From: Planctomycetaceae bacterium UBA6894
GTDB lineage: Bacteria; Planctomycetota; Planctomycetia; Gemmatales; Gemmataceae
Direction: 5' to 3'
Assembly: GCA_002451275.1 (NCBI GenBank)
Contig: DKBS01000027.1
Location: 1 to 38,580 of the forward strand
DNA: 38,580 nt
Positions within the stretch are counted from its first letter, which is position 1. Each line of letters opens with the position of its first letter. A program made the translations under genes and the position numbers. Positions 24,497-32,386 of the stretch are shown here, piece by piece. The notes below the pieces were generated by a model. The model did not search any database, had not been told where the DNA came from, and worked only from the letters and a program-made list of their open reading frames with translations.

Positions 24497-25135
24497 TCAG
24501 GCTGCCCGGGCCTTGGCTTTTTCCTGCGCAGGGGCCACCGGGGTGATCCGGTACTGGATCTCATTGGCGGGGAACAGCCGGCAAAGCCGTCGTTCGTACC
24601 AGTCCTGCCAGCCGCTCGAGCGGTTGATCAGCGGTTGCAGCACCGTGCGCACAACTTTGTCGAACCAAGTGGCGTGCATCAGGCGAATGTGGATCTGCTT
24701 CACCTGAAACCGACACCGGCTGTAGAAGGCCGGCACCTTGCGCCGTGGTTGCTCGTCGTGATCGGCGAAATAATAGAAGGAATACAGGCCGAAGAATCGT
24801 ACATGCGTCGGGTCGGAATACCCGTACGGATTGGAGAAATGCGGCACGCGGATGTCGATTTCCCCGCCCGGACGCACCACCCGGTGCAATTCTTCCAGCA
24901 GTGGCAGCAGGTTGTCGATGTGCTCCAGCAAGTGCCTGCAATGCACCGCCTCCACAGAACCTGTCGGCAGTTTGTCGAGTGGCTCGTTCAGGTCGGCCTG
25001 CACATCCACACCGGGCAGGTCCACCAGGTCCAGCAAAAAATGGCCCTGCAGCGGCCGAAGGCCCCCACCCAGGTTCAGCTTCACCGGCCTGCCGGCATCC
25101 AGTTCCCCTTGGAGTATCGGGTTGAGGATTTTCAT
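24497..25135 (-). CDS. Class I SAM-dependent methyltransferase (Methyltransf_11-like)
   Basis: A 212-aa methyltransferase. The glycine motif is KLNLGGGLRPL (19-29), which leads to the acidic D of DVQADLNEPL, then 'VHCRHLLEHIDN' (motif IV) and LHRVVRPGGEIDIRVPHFSN. The segment 'YSDPTHVRFFGLYSFYYFAD' is seen in the LPS/glycan-associated methyltransferases of this type, so a sugar or lipid substrate is plausible but unproven. No signal or membrane segment. It converges with the Gfo/Idh gene, and a TAGGAT hexamer precedes it 29 bases upstream of its start. Confidence 0.88.
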   Translation of the reverse strand: MKILNPILQGELDAGRPVKLNLGGGLRPLQGHFLLDLVDLPGVDVQADLNEPLDKLPTGSVEAVHCRHLLEHIDNLLPLLEELHRVVRPGGEIDIRVPHFSNPYGYSDPTHVRFFGLYSFYYFADHDEQPRRKVPAFYSRCRFQVKQIHIRLMHATWFDKVVRTVLQPLINRSSGWQDWYERRLCRLFPANEIQYRITPVAPAQEKAKARAA

Positions 25136-25164
25136 GCCTGCTGGCCTCGATGCGGACGGACGGA

Positions 25165-25172
25165 ATCCTATA
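25165..25172 (-). promoter_or_regulatory. Candidate -10 element for the methyltransferase
   Basis: Minus-strand TATAGGAT carries TAGGAT (25165-25170) or, two bases upstream, TATAGG, 29 bases before the start codon at 25135. There is no good -35 at usual spacing. Confidence 0.35.
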
Positions 25173-25253
25173 CCCTTGCTTCGTCTGTTAGGTTGGGCAA
25201 ACTGTAGTGATTCATTTGAATTTGCGAATCTTTAGGGAAAGGCAGGGTGCAGA

Positions 25254-25955
25254 TTGACTTCCCCGTGGTTCCTTGCCCCAGTTCTGGCTGCCTTTTGGGT
25301 TCTGAACGGGCAAGGGCAGGACAACCGGCTTTCTTCTCAGGAAAAGGCCGAGGGTTGGGTGCTTCTGTTCGATGGAACCACCACCAAGGGCTGGATGACC
25401 CCCAAGCAGAAGCCCCTGCCCCAAAGCCATGTGCAAAATGGCGCCCTGAATCCCCACCCCACCGATTACATGCTCACCAATGAGACCCCATGGGGTGACT
25501 TTGTCCTGGCGCTCGAATTCAAAATCAGCGCCAAGTGCAATTCGGGAGTGTTCATCCGCACCAGCCCCCTTGAAGCCCGGCCCGGCAAGGATGTCGGCTT
25601 CAACGGCCTGGAGGTGGCCATTGATGACACCGCCACCGCCGGTTACCACGACACAGGCGCCCTGTATGACTTGGCCAAGCCATCCCGCAACGCCATGAAA
25701 CCGGTCGGTGAATGGAACCAAATGGTGCTCACATGCCAGGGCTCCAAGGTCACCGTGGAAATCAACGGGGAGGTGGTGAACACCATCGACCTCGACCAGT
25801 TCGACAAGGTGGGCCTCCGGCCTGATGGCACCGGTCACAAGTTTGGAAGCGCCCTCCGGACTCACCCCCGTTCCGGCCACATCGGCCTGCAGGATCACGG
25901 TTCCAACTGTTGGTACAAAAACATCAAATTGAAGCCTTTGGCTCCCGCCCCATGA
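25254..25955 (+). CDS. Secreted DUF1080 (3-keto-disaccharide hydrolase-type) protein
   Basis: A 233-aa exported protein. The signal is short (about 1-20, cleavage near NGQGQ). The DUF1080 concanavalin-like beta-sandwich fills the rest: GWVLLFDGTTTKGWM (34-48), DYMLTNETPWGDFVLALEFKI split over two strands, 'NSGVFIRTSPLEARPGKD', 'GLEVAIDD', and SGHIGLQDHGSNCWYKNIKLK near the end. Some members of this domain have been reported to hydrolyse 3-keto-glycosides made by Gfo/Idh-type dehydrogenases, so the nearby oxidoreductase at 23118 is a natural partner, although a minus-strand gene lies between them. It overlaps the GIY-YIG gene by 4 bp (ATGA). Activity is inferred. Confidence 0.88.
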   Translation: MTSPWFLAPVLAAFWVLNGQGQDNRLSSQEKAEGWVLLFDGTTTKGWMTPKQKPLPQSHVQNGALNPHPTDYMLTNETPWGDFVLALEFKISAKCNSGVFIRTSPLEARPGKDVGFNGLEVAIDDTATAGYHDTGALYDLAKPSRNAMKPVGEWNQMVLTCQGSKVTVEINGEVVNTIDLDQFDKVGLRPDGTGHKFGSALRTHPRSGHIGLQDHGSNCWYKNIKLKPLAPAP

Positions 25956-26236
25956 GTGAACCGGCACGCTGGTGGGTGTACCTGCTGCGCTGCGCCGATG
26001 GCACGCTCTACACCGGTATCAGCACTGATCCTGACCGCCGGTTGACCCAGCACAACGCCGGCACAGCCTCCCGCTACACTCGCGCGCGGCTGCCGGTGGC
26101 GATGCTCTGGCGCGAGGAGCAGGCCGGGCATGGCGATGCCCTGCGCCGCGAGGTGGCCATCAAGAAAATGCCCAGGTCCGAAAAGGAGAAACTCATCCCC
26201 CCTGCAAAACCCCGCAAGCGGAAGCCAAAACAGTGA
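25952..26236 (+). CDS. GIY-YIG nuclease-domain protein (UPF0213/YhbQ-like)
   Basis: A 94-aa protein that is almost entirely one GIY-YIG domain: WVYLLRCADGTLYTGIS (8-24) with the two Tyr-containing strands, R30 in 'PDRRLTQHNAG', and E68 in the 'LRREVAIKK' helix. These are the expected catalytic residues. A Lys/Arg/Pro-rich tail follows. The family (UPF0213) cuts DNA in some members, but cellular roles are not settled. The start ATG 25952 overlaps the DUF1080 stop; the frame open back to 25910 is the end of DUF1080 read in another frame and is rejected. GTGA at 26233 couples it to the next gene. Confidence 0.85.
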   Translation: MSEPARWWVYLLRCADGTLYTGISTDPDRRLTQHNAGTASRYTRARLPVAMLWREEQAGHGDALRREVAIKKMPRSEKEKLIPPAKPRKRKPKQ

Positions 26237-26484
26237 TCCCCCTCTACCAGGATCCCGTTTTCACCTTCCGGTTCGTGGAGGATCGCCTGATCGATCGTTT
26301 TCACCTCGCGGATGTCTGGGCCGGAAAAAAGGTGACAGTATTCCGTTGGCAAGCGGATGCGCCAAACCAGTCGGGGCCCGAACTGACCCGGTGCGTGGTG
26401 GGCGAGGGGGGATGGGTGACCGTTTGCCCGCCCCTGCCGGTGCGCAAGGGCGGGGGTTTTGTGGTTGCGGTCCAGCCGGATTGA
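26233..26484 (+). CDS. Small unknown protein coupled to the GIY-YIG gene
   Basis: An 83-aa protein, start GTG 26233, overlapping the GIY-YIG stop by 4 bp (GTGA). I recognise no family. It reads as mostly beta strand: 'PVFTFRFVEDRL', KKVTVFRWQ, 'GEGGWVTVCPPLPV', GGGFVVAVQPD, with two cysteines (C54, C65). No signal or membrane segment. It lies two bases from the converging aminotransferase gene, so the reading frame is tightly bounded on both sides, which supports that it is real. A small beta-barrel is possible, but no function should be assigned. Confidence 0.6.
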   Translation: MIPLYQDPVFTFRFVEDRLIDRFHLADVWAGKKVTVFRWQADAPNQSGPELTRCVVGEGGWVTVCPPLPVRKGGGFVVAVQPD

Positions 26485-26485
26485 A

Positions 26486-27631
26486 TCAGACCTTGGCCAT
26501 TTCCTTCAGGATTTCCACCCCCCGTTCCAGGGTTCGCATGGTGGCCGCGTAGCTGATGCGGAAATGTGTGTCGTGGTGGCTGAAAACCTGCCCGGGAATG
26601 ATCAGCAGGTTGCGGTTGATTGCCTCGGCCACGAATTCCGAGCCATTCCTGCCGTGCGGGGCGCGCACATACAGGTAGAAGGCGCCTCCCGGCCTGCCGA
26701 TGTCGTAATCGTGCGCCAGTTCCCGTCGGATGAAGTCGCGCCGCTCCCGGTAACTCGCCACTTCGGCGGACATGTCCACATTCAGTGCGGCAATCGCCCC
26801 ATGCTGGGCCATGCTGGGCGCGCAGACAAAGGTGAACTGCTGCAGCTTGATCATCTCTTCGATCAGCCGCGTGGGACCGTGGGCGTAGCCCACGCGCCAG
26901 CCGGTCATCGCGTGGCTTTTGCTGAAGCCGTCAATCACCAGGGCCTGGGGATTGAAACGCGCAGGGCTGATGAAAGGTCCGTCGTAGGAAAAAATGCTGT
27001 AAATTTCATCCGAAATAAGAAGTATTCCGTGTTCCAAGCACATTTCGGCCAGGGCCCGGATGACTTCCTCCGGCCACAGGGCGCCGGTGGGGTTGGCCGG
27101 GGTGTTGATGATCATTGCCTTGGATTTGGGTGTGATGAGTGAGCGCACCCGGTCCGGGTCGGGCACAAAGTCGGGCGCGGTGTCCACCGCGATGAATTTG
27201 GCCCCGCTCAAGCCGGTGAGGTTGGGATACATCACAAACCACGGGTCAAAGCCGATCACCTCGTCGCCCGGGTTCAGCACACAGGTGAGCGCCAGCACAA
27301 GTGCGCCCGTGGTGCCGGAGGTCATCAGGATGGACCGGTCCTCGCAGGCAGCGGGTGGCAGGGTCTCCCGTGCCCGGGCCAGGATGCCTTCGCGCAATTC
27401 AGGCAGGCCCTGGGTCACGGTGTAGCTGTTGTGACCGCTGTCGATGGCCTGGATCGCTGCCCTGCGGATCGGTTCAGGCACCGGGAAATCAGGCTGCCCG
27501 ATGCTCAGGTTCACCGGGTCCTTCAGTTTGCGCGCCAGGTCAAACACCTTCCGGATGCCCGACGATTCGAAGCTGCCCATGGCCTGGGCGATCCAGTCCT
27601 GGGGGTTTTTCCGTTTCCAGTCGTGTCGCAT
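26486..27631 (-). CDS. PLP-dependent aminotransferase, class I/II (aspartate aminotransferase-like)
   Basis: A 381-aa fold type I aminotransferase. NLSIGQPDFPVP (41-52) binds substrate; SGTTGAL (105-111) and NTPANPTGA (176-184, N180) bind PLP; D208 (ISDEIY) pairs with the pyridine nitrogen; K238 in FSKSHAMTGWR is the Schiff-base lysine; HFRISYA near the C-terminus supplies the substrate-carboxylate arginine. The substrate cannot be fixed from sequence; aspartate or aromatic/branched amino acids are candidates. It starts three bases after the DUF3754 gene ends, with GAGG ahead of the ATG, and it is third in the panB-DUF3754-aminotransferase run. Confidence 0.92.
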   Translation of the reverse strand: MRHDWKRKNPQDWIAQAMGSFESSGIRKVFDLARKLKDPVNLSIGQPDFPVPEPIRRAAIQAIDSGHNSYTVTQGLPELREGILARARETLPPAACEDRSILMTSGTTGALVLALTCVLNPGDEVIGFDPWFVMYPNLTGLSGAKFIAVDTAPDFVPDPDRVRSLITPKSKAMIINTPANPTGALWPEEVIRALAEMCLEHGILLISDEIYSIFSYDGPFISPARFNPQALVIDGFSKSHAMTGWRVGYAHGPTRLIEEMIKLQQFTFVCAPSMAQHGAIAALNVDMSAEVASYRERRDFIRRELAHDYDIGRPGGAFYLYVRAPHGRNGSEFVAEAINRNLLIIPGQVFSHHDTHFRISYAATMRTLERGVEILKEMAKV

Positions 27632-27634
27632 GGT

Positions 27635-28906
27635 TCAAAACCTCAATGTGTGCGCTTTGGTGACCGCGTCGTCTCCCAGTTGCTTCGCCAGGCGCAGGGC
27701 GCCCTCGTTCATGGTGTGGGCTTTCTCAGGGAAAAGGCCGTCCCAAATGGCGTCCAGCTTGAGCACAGCGTCCTTCAGTGGCAACGGCCGGTAGCGCCCC
27801 TCGTTTTCGGTTACCACGCCCAGTCGGCGCAGTTTCACCAAGGCGTCAACTTCCTCAAAATCCACCCGTGTGTCCAGGACTTCCCCCAGCCACTTCTCGC
27901 AGTGGGCGTCCAGTTCGCCGGCGGTCCATCCCTGCTCGGGGGCGTGGCACACCAGGGCGTGGTACGCCAGCCACATCTCCCGGCATTCCTGTTCCTCCGC
28001 CTCGTCGATCAGACGCAGCACGGCTCCCAGGTTGCTGTCCAGTTTTTGGAAATACAGGTGCTTGTTGACCCGCAGGCTGTAGTGGGCCCTTTTCGATTTC
28101 CAGGCGGCATACGACCGAAAACCATATCCCCCCACGGCGATGGCGGCCGACCAGCTCAGCAGCCCGCCCAGCACTCCGAATCCGGCAGACAAAATCGTCA
28201 AAAGAGCGTTGCCCATCAGCATGATCATGCCGGTGATCAGGGGGAAACCGATTAGCCCCTTGTCCAGGCCCGAAAGCCGCAAGCGACTGCCCGGCAGCAG
28301 CGCCTCCAGGTCTTCCTTGGGGACGCGGCGAAAAAGTTTGAGGTGGATCCCCTCGCGGGGCAGGTCGGTGTTGATGTCCGGGCGGGTGCGCAGGCGCAGG
28401 GCCAGCAGCATGCGGTGGTGGATGGGGACGCGCTGCTTTTTCGGTTCCCAGATCCTCCACCAATGCTCCCGTCTCCGCTCGATCTCGCTTTCGCCGCGCA
28501 CATGGATTTCCAGCCGCTCAAAGACGCTGGGGTCCATGCGCATGTGCAATCCCAGTCCCGATCTTTTGACCCGACCGGCGGTCACCTGCTCCCAGGCGAT
28601 CTGGCGGAAATTGCCCTGCTGCAGCAACCGGTCCAGGGATTCGAAAAAAGCGGTCTCCTGCTCCAATTCGGCGGACTCGTCCAGATCCGTCACGGGGCGG
28701 GTGTCGGCGTCGGGATCAAAGGGGGCGTACAAGTCCTTCAGGTGGTCGAGTTGCACCTGGAAATAGTGGTGGAACAGCGCGCTGCATATGCCAAAAAAAC
28801 GCAGCCATTCCAGTTGGTCGGCGGCTGGGGACTGGTTCACCAAAAGGCCGGCCAGTTCCGCCTTACGCAAGGGTATGAAATGCTCGCCCCTTGGCAGGTC
28901 AGTCAT
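27635..28906 (-). CDS. DUF3754 (TMEM143-like) membrane protein
   Basis: A 423-aa protein with two adjacent transmembrane helices at about 213-255 ('GFPLITGMIMLMGNALLTIL' and GFGVLGGLLSWSAAIAVGGYG). The N-terminal half is charged and helical, with GLHMRMDPSVFERLEIHVRGE and RVPKEDLEALLPGSRLRLS before the helices. 'YFQKLDSNLGAVLRLIDEAEEQECREMWLAYHAL' type sequence follows. This is the DUF3754 architecture, known also from plants and animals (TMEM143), where the function is not known. The C-terminal cytoplasmic domain is about 140 residues long. It lies between panB and an aminotransferase with 30-bp and 3-bp gaps, so it is co-transcribed with metabolic genes, but a metabolic role is not shown. 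Confidence 0.85.
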   Translation of the reverse strand: MTDLPRGEHFIPLRKAELAGLLVNQSPAADQLEWLRFFGICSALFHHYFQVQLDHLKDLYAPFDPDADTRPVTDLDESAELEQETAFFESLDRLLQQGNFRQIAWEQVTAGRVKRSGLGLHMRMDPSVFERLEIHVRGESEIERRREHWWRIWEPKKQRVPIHHRMLLALRLRTRPDINTDLPREGIHLKLFRRVPKEDLEALLPGSRLRLSGLDKGLIGFPLITGMIMLMGNALLTILSAGFGVLGGLLSWSAAIAVGGYGFRSYAAWKSKRAHYSLRVNKHLYFQKLDSNLGAVLRLIDEAEEQECREMWLAYHALVCHAPEQGWTAGELDAHCEKWLGEVLDTRVDFEEVDALVKLRRLGVVTENEGRYRPLPLKDAVLKLDAIWDGLFPEKAHTMNEGALRLAKQLGDDAVTKAHTLRF

Positions 28907-28936
28907 GCCCGGTCTCCCCGTGCGGGTGTCGCCCGG

Positions 28937-29749
28937 TCAATGGAAAACATGGTCGGGGCCCGGGTACCTGCCGTCGCGCACCTCCTCGACGTAGCGCTGG
29001 GCTGCGGAGCGGATGATGCCGGCCAGGTCGGCTTGTTGCTTCACAAAACGCGGTTTGACGGTTTGTTCCAGCCCCAGCAGGTCGTTGATCACAAGCACCT
29101 GGCCGTCGCACGCCGCCCCGGCACCGATGCCGATGGTGGGCACACCCACAGCCTGGGTCACCCGCTTGCCCAGTTCTGCGGGAACGCATTCCACCACCAC
29201 ACCGAAGACACCCGCTTCCTCCACCGCCTTGGCGTCCGCCAGCAGGCCATCCGCGTCGCGTTGCACCTTGAAGCCGCCCAGCCGACGCACCGATTGCGGG
29301 GTCAGCCCCACATGGCCCATCACCGGAATCCCGGCGTCGACCATCCGGCGGATGGCGGGCACGTTGCGCCGACCGCCCTCCAGCTTCACCGCATGGGCCC
29401 CCGTTTCCTGCAAGATGCGCCCGGCGTTGCGCACCGCCTCGTCGTCGTTCACCTGGTAGCTGAGAAACGGCATATCCACGATCACCAGGGCCCGCTTGGC
29501 CGCGCGGGCCACCATGCGCCCGTGGTAGATCATCTGGTCCACTGTCACACCCAGCGCGTCGGGCTGGCCCTGCACCACCATGCCCAGCGAGTCGCCCACC
29601 AGCAGGCAATCCACTCCTGCCTCGTCCAACAGCAAGGCTGTGGGGTGGTCGTAGGCGGTCAGCATGGTGATGCGCCTACCCGCATGCTTGGCGGCCACTA
29701 AATCGGGCACGGTCACTCGGTGTTCGTTGTCGAGGGGTTGCCGGCTCAT
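28937..29749 (-). CDS. panB: 3-methyl-2-oxobutanoate hydroxymethyltransferase (ketopantoate synthase)
   Basis: A 270-aa enzyme for the first committed step of pantothenate (CoA) synthesis: it transfers a one-carbon unit from methylene-tetrahydrofolate to 2-oxoisovalerate. ITMLTAYDHPTALLLDEAG, the Mg-binding VGDSLGM (51-57, D53), GRMVARAAKRALVIVDMPF, AHAVKLEGG and the catalytic-glutamate region VVECVPAEL are all in place. The frame is open to 29824, but the extra 25 residues are not family-like; ATG 29749 gives the usual length (about 265-270). No panC or panD is in the window. Leads the operon with DUF3754 and the aminotransferase. Confidence 0.96.
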   Translation of the reverse strand: MSRQPLDNEHRVTVPDLVAAKHAGRRITMLTAYDHPTALLLDEAGVDCLLVGDSLGMVVQGQPDALGVTVDQMIYHGRMVARAAKRALVIVDMPFLSYQVNDDEAVRNAGRILQETGAHAVKLEGGRRNVPAIRRMVDAGIPVMGHVGLTPQSVRRLGGFKVQRDADGLLADAKAVEEAGVFGVVVECVPAELGKRVTQAVGVPTIGIGAGAACDGQVLVINDLLGLEQTVKPRFVKQQADLAGIIRSAAQRYVEEVRDGRYPGPDHVFH

Positions 29750-29899
29750 CGGGCAGGTCACCGTCTGGGGGGCTTGGGCGGATCGGTTTTTGGGCGACCA
29801 CCGCCCCGTTTCGATAGCCAACACCTTCCTACACTCAATTTAACCAGTTTTTTCCGGCGGTCTGAAGGCAGATAAGCGTCCAACAGGGGGAGATTCACC

Positions 29900-30451
29900 A
29901 TGCGGCAAGCGGCGGCAGTGCTGGGTGGAGGCTGTTTTTGGTGTCTGGAAGCGGTTTTCCAGCGCCTCCAGGGCGTCTCAGTGGTCACCTCCGGGTACGC
30001 GGGGGGCCAGCCGGACCGGCCCACCTACCAACAGGTCTGCACCGGTACCACCAACCATGCCGAGGTGGTTCGTGTGCAATTCGATCCCGCGGTTCTACCT
30101 TTCGACAAGTTGCTCGAGGTGTTCCTCCTGCTGCACGACCCCACCACCCCCAACCGCCAGGGGGCGGATGTGGGCACCCAGTACCGCTCCGTGATCTTCT
30201 GCCAGGATGACGAGCAGGCCAGGATCGCCCGCGGAGTGATCGAGGCGGTGGAGGCTTCAGGCGTATATTCCGCCCCGGTTGTGACCCAGGTGGTGCCCCC
30301 TCCCGCACCCACCTTCTGGCCTGCCGAGGACCATCACCAGGACTATTACAACACCCACGGTTTCCAGCCGTATTGTCAGGTGGTGATCGACCCCAAATTG
30401 CGCAAGTTGCTGAAGTTGTTCCCCAATCAGGTGGCAGAACGATCCATCTGA
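29900..30451 (+). CDS. msrA: Peptide methionine (S)-S-oxide reductase
   Basis: A 183-aa repair enzyme that reduces methionine-S-sulfoxide in proteins, using thioredoxin as electron donor. The catalytic motif GCFWC (11-15, C12 nucleophile) is at the N-terminus, followed by 'SGYAGG', NHAEVVRVQFDP, and the DPTTPNRQGADVGTQYRS motif that binds the sulfoxide. AEDHHQDYY closes the conserved part. C-terminal residues end in a basic segment without extra cysteines, so it is not the three-Cys form. Upstream GGGGGAG with about 8 bases spacing supports the start. It stands alone and is probably cytoplasmic (no signal). Confidence 0.96.
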   Translation: MRQAAAVLGGGCFWCLEAVFQRLQGVSVVTSGYAGGQPDRPTYQQVCTGTTNHAEVVRVQFDPAVLPFDKLLEVFLLLHDPTTPNRQGADVGTQYRSVIFCQDDEQARIARGVIEAVEASGVYSAPVVTQVVPPPAPTFWPAEDHHQDYYNTHGFQPYCQVVIDPKLRKLLKLFPNQVAERSI

Positions 30452-30484
30452 CACAGGGGGCGGCGGTAAGGGCCGGAAACGGTT

Positions 30485-31465
30485 TCAGGGAACCAATGCC
30501 GCCAGGCGTGCCCTTTCCGGTTCCGGCAAAAAGCTGGCTTGGAAGGAACGCCTGGCGATTGTCTTCAGGGTGCTGTCCGCGATGCCCAAGGTATTCGCGC
30601 AGGCGACATAATTGTCCCCGATGTAGGACTGGATGTAAGCCGGGTCATCCGAGTGGATTGTCACCGCCAGGCCAGCCTCGATGAGCCTGGGCAAATGGTG
30701 CTGCTCAAGCGAGCCAAAAACTCCCAGCCGCACATTGCAGACCGGGCAAACTGTCAGCGGAATGCCGGCCCGGGCCACCTCCCTGGTCAGGGCCGCATCC
30801 TCCAAAATGCGCACCCCGTGATCGATCCGGCTCACACCCAATAGGTCAATCGCCTGCCGCATGTAGTCGGCTGGTCCCTCTTCCCCCGCATGGGCCACAG
30901 TCTTGATCCCGGCGTCGCGGATGCGCTGAAAGGCTTTCACAAACAGGCTGGGCGGTCTCCCCTTTTCGCTGGAGTCCAGACCCACGGCCACAAATCGGTC
31001 CTTGTGGGGCAGCATCTCATCCACCAGCCGCAGGGCGGATGCCTCATCGAGGTGCCGCAGGATGCACGGGATCAGCAAACTGGAGATGCCGTGCTTGGCA
31101 CGGGCTCTTCTGCACCCCTCCTCGATGCCCTGCAGGATGTCCACAAAGGCGAGACCTTTGTCCTGATGGGCCTGCGGGTCGAAAAACAACTCCGCGTGCC
31201 GCACCCCCTGGCTGGCCACCTTGTCGAAATATGCCTCGGCTAGCGCGGTGAAATCCGCCGGTGTTCGCAGCACGGCCATGCCTGCGTAATAGAGCTTCAA
31301 AAAAGCGTCCAGCGAACCGAATTGGTAGGCGGCAAGCACCGCGTCGCGTGAGGAGTAGGGGACTTCCACCTGATTCTTGCGGGCCAGGGCCAGCAGCAAG
31401 TCCGGTTCCAGGGTGCCTTCCAGGTGCACATGCAACTCGGCCTTGGGAAGGGCCATCAGGTCCAT
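30485..31465 (-). CDS. Adenine/adenosine deaminase family protein (adenine deaminase-like)
   Basis: A 326-aa zinc amidohydrolase. HVHLEGT (12-18) gives two metal histidines; 'VAHAGEEG' gives a third; 'RIDHGVRI' is the catalytic histidine region; and HSDDPAYIQSYIGDNY provides the terminal Asp. The short length, the 'LPKAELHVHLEGTLEPDLLLALARKN' type opening, and SDDPAY (rather than NTDDP) favour the adenine-deaminase-like branch over adenosine deaminase. It would convert adenine to hypoxanthine for purine salvage; adenosine cannot be excluded from sequence. AGAGGA lies upstream of the ATG. It is followed on the same strand by nothing close; the RluA-type gene precedes it with a 19-bp gap and may share a transcript. 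Confidence 0.9.
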   Translation of the reverse strand: MDLMALPKAELHVHLEGTLEPDLLLALARKNQVEVPYSSRDAVLAAYQFGSLDAFLKLYYAGMAVLRTPADFTALAEAYFDKVASQGVRHAELFFDPQAHQDKGLAFVDILQGIEEGCRRARAKHGISSLLIPCILRHLDEASALRLVDEMLPHKDRFVAVGLDSSEKGRPPSLFVKAFQRIRDAGIKTVAHAGEEGPADYMRQAIDLLGVSRIDHGVRILEDAALTREVARAGIPLTVCPVCNVRLGVFGSLEQHHLPRLIEAGLAVTIHSDDPAYIQSYIGDNYVACANTLGIADSTLKTIARRSFQASFLPEPERARLAALVP

Positions 31466-31483
31466 GGCAAAGTCCTCTCAGGT

Positions 31484-32386
31484 TCAGGTCAGCAGTTTCT
31501 TGAGGGCATCCGGCAGGGCCGACTCCAGGTGCAACGGTTCACCCGTTATGGGGTGCGGGAAGTCCAGCTTGCATGCGTGCAGGGCAATCCGCCCGCACGG
31601 GTTCAGCAGGGCGCCATACAAACCGTCGCCGGTAACCGGGCAGCCCAGGTGCGCCAGATGCACGCGGATCTGGTGCTTGCGCCCGGTTTCCAGACCAAGT
31701 TCCACCAGGGAAAACTGCTGGTGGCGCGAAACCACCTTGTAGGTGGTGATCGAACGGCGGGCGTCGGGGCCCGGGCGTTCCACCACCCGCACCTTCAGGT
31801 CGCGCCCCTCCTCGATCAGGTTGTCCACCACACCCTCGGGGGGCCTGGGGCATCCCTCGCAAATCGCCAGGTAGGTCTTGCGCACGGTGTCCCAATTGGC
31901 CTGCAGGGTATCGGCCACCTCGCGGGTGCGCGCAAACAGCATCAGGCCGGAGGTTTCCCGGTCCAGACGGTGCACCACTTGGGGGCGCCCGGCTTTTTGT
32001 GTGTTGAGCCAGTCGAACAGTTTGGCAAAAGCGGTGTTGGTCTTGTGCGGGCCGTTGGCGACCGAAAGCAGACCGCTAGGTTTCTCCACCACCAGCAGGT
32101 GCTCATCGCTGTACAAAACCGGGAAAGGCGGCTTGGCGATTTTGCCGGCCGCCTGGGCTATGAATTCCGTGGGCGGCAGTACCCCCTCCGGCAGCATCGA
32201 CAGGGTGTCGGCTGGTGTGACCGGGTGGTCGTGGCGGGTGACAATCGTGCCGTTCACCAGCACCCGCCCGTGCTGCAACAGTTGCTTCACGCGTGTCCGC
32301 TTCATCGGGGCCAGAACTTTCACCAGCCAGAGCAGCAGGGGTTCCTCGGCGCGGGGAGATTGGATCGTTTGGGCGGCAGGCTGCAT
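31484..32386 (-). CDS. RluA-family 23S rRNA pseudouridine synthase
   Basis: A 300-aa RNA-modifying enzyme. Residues about 15-65 form an S4-like RNA-binding domain (VKVLAPMKRTRVKQLLQHGRVLVNG). The catalytic core has VVEKPSGLLSVAN, then VVHRLDRETSGLMLFAR with the catalytic aspartate D142, and GRKHQIRVHLAHLGCPVTGDGLYG near the end. It isomerises selected uridines in rRNA or tRNA; the target position cannot be told. A TATGAT (minus, 32429-32434) with a TTGGGA 15 bp upstream is a weak promoter candidate. It probably leads the transcript with the deaminase gene that follows after 18 bp. Confidence 0.92.
   Translation of the reverse strand: MQPAAQTIQSPRAEEPLLLWLVKVLAPMKRTRVKQLLQHGRVLVNGTIVTRHDHPVTPADTLSMLPEGVLPPTEFIAQAAGKIAKPPFPVLYSDEHLLVVEKPSGLLSVANGPHKTNTAFAKLFDWLNTQKAGRPQVVHRLDRETSGLMLFARTREVADTLQANWDTVRKTYLAICEGCPRPPEGVVDNLIEEGRDLKVRVVERPGPDARRSITTYKVVSRHQQFSLVELGLETGRKHQIRVHLAHLGCPVTGDGLYGALLNPCGRIALHACKLDFPHPITGEPLHLESALPDALKKLLT

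Noticed and set aside
24485..24500. ATTCTAGAAT palindrome at the Gfo/Idh and methyltransferase stop codons
   Set aside because: It arises from overlapping stop and codon context and lies at a convergent end with no regulatory logic.
29750..29824. Longer start for panB
   Set aside because: The additional 25 residues are not family-like, and ATG 29749 gives the usual length.
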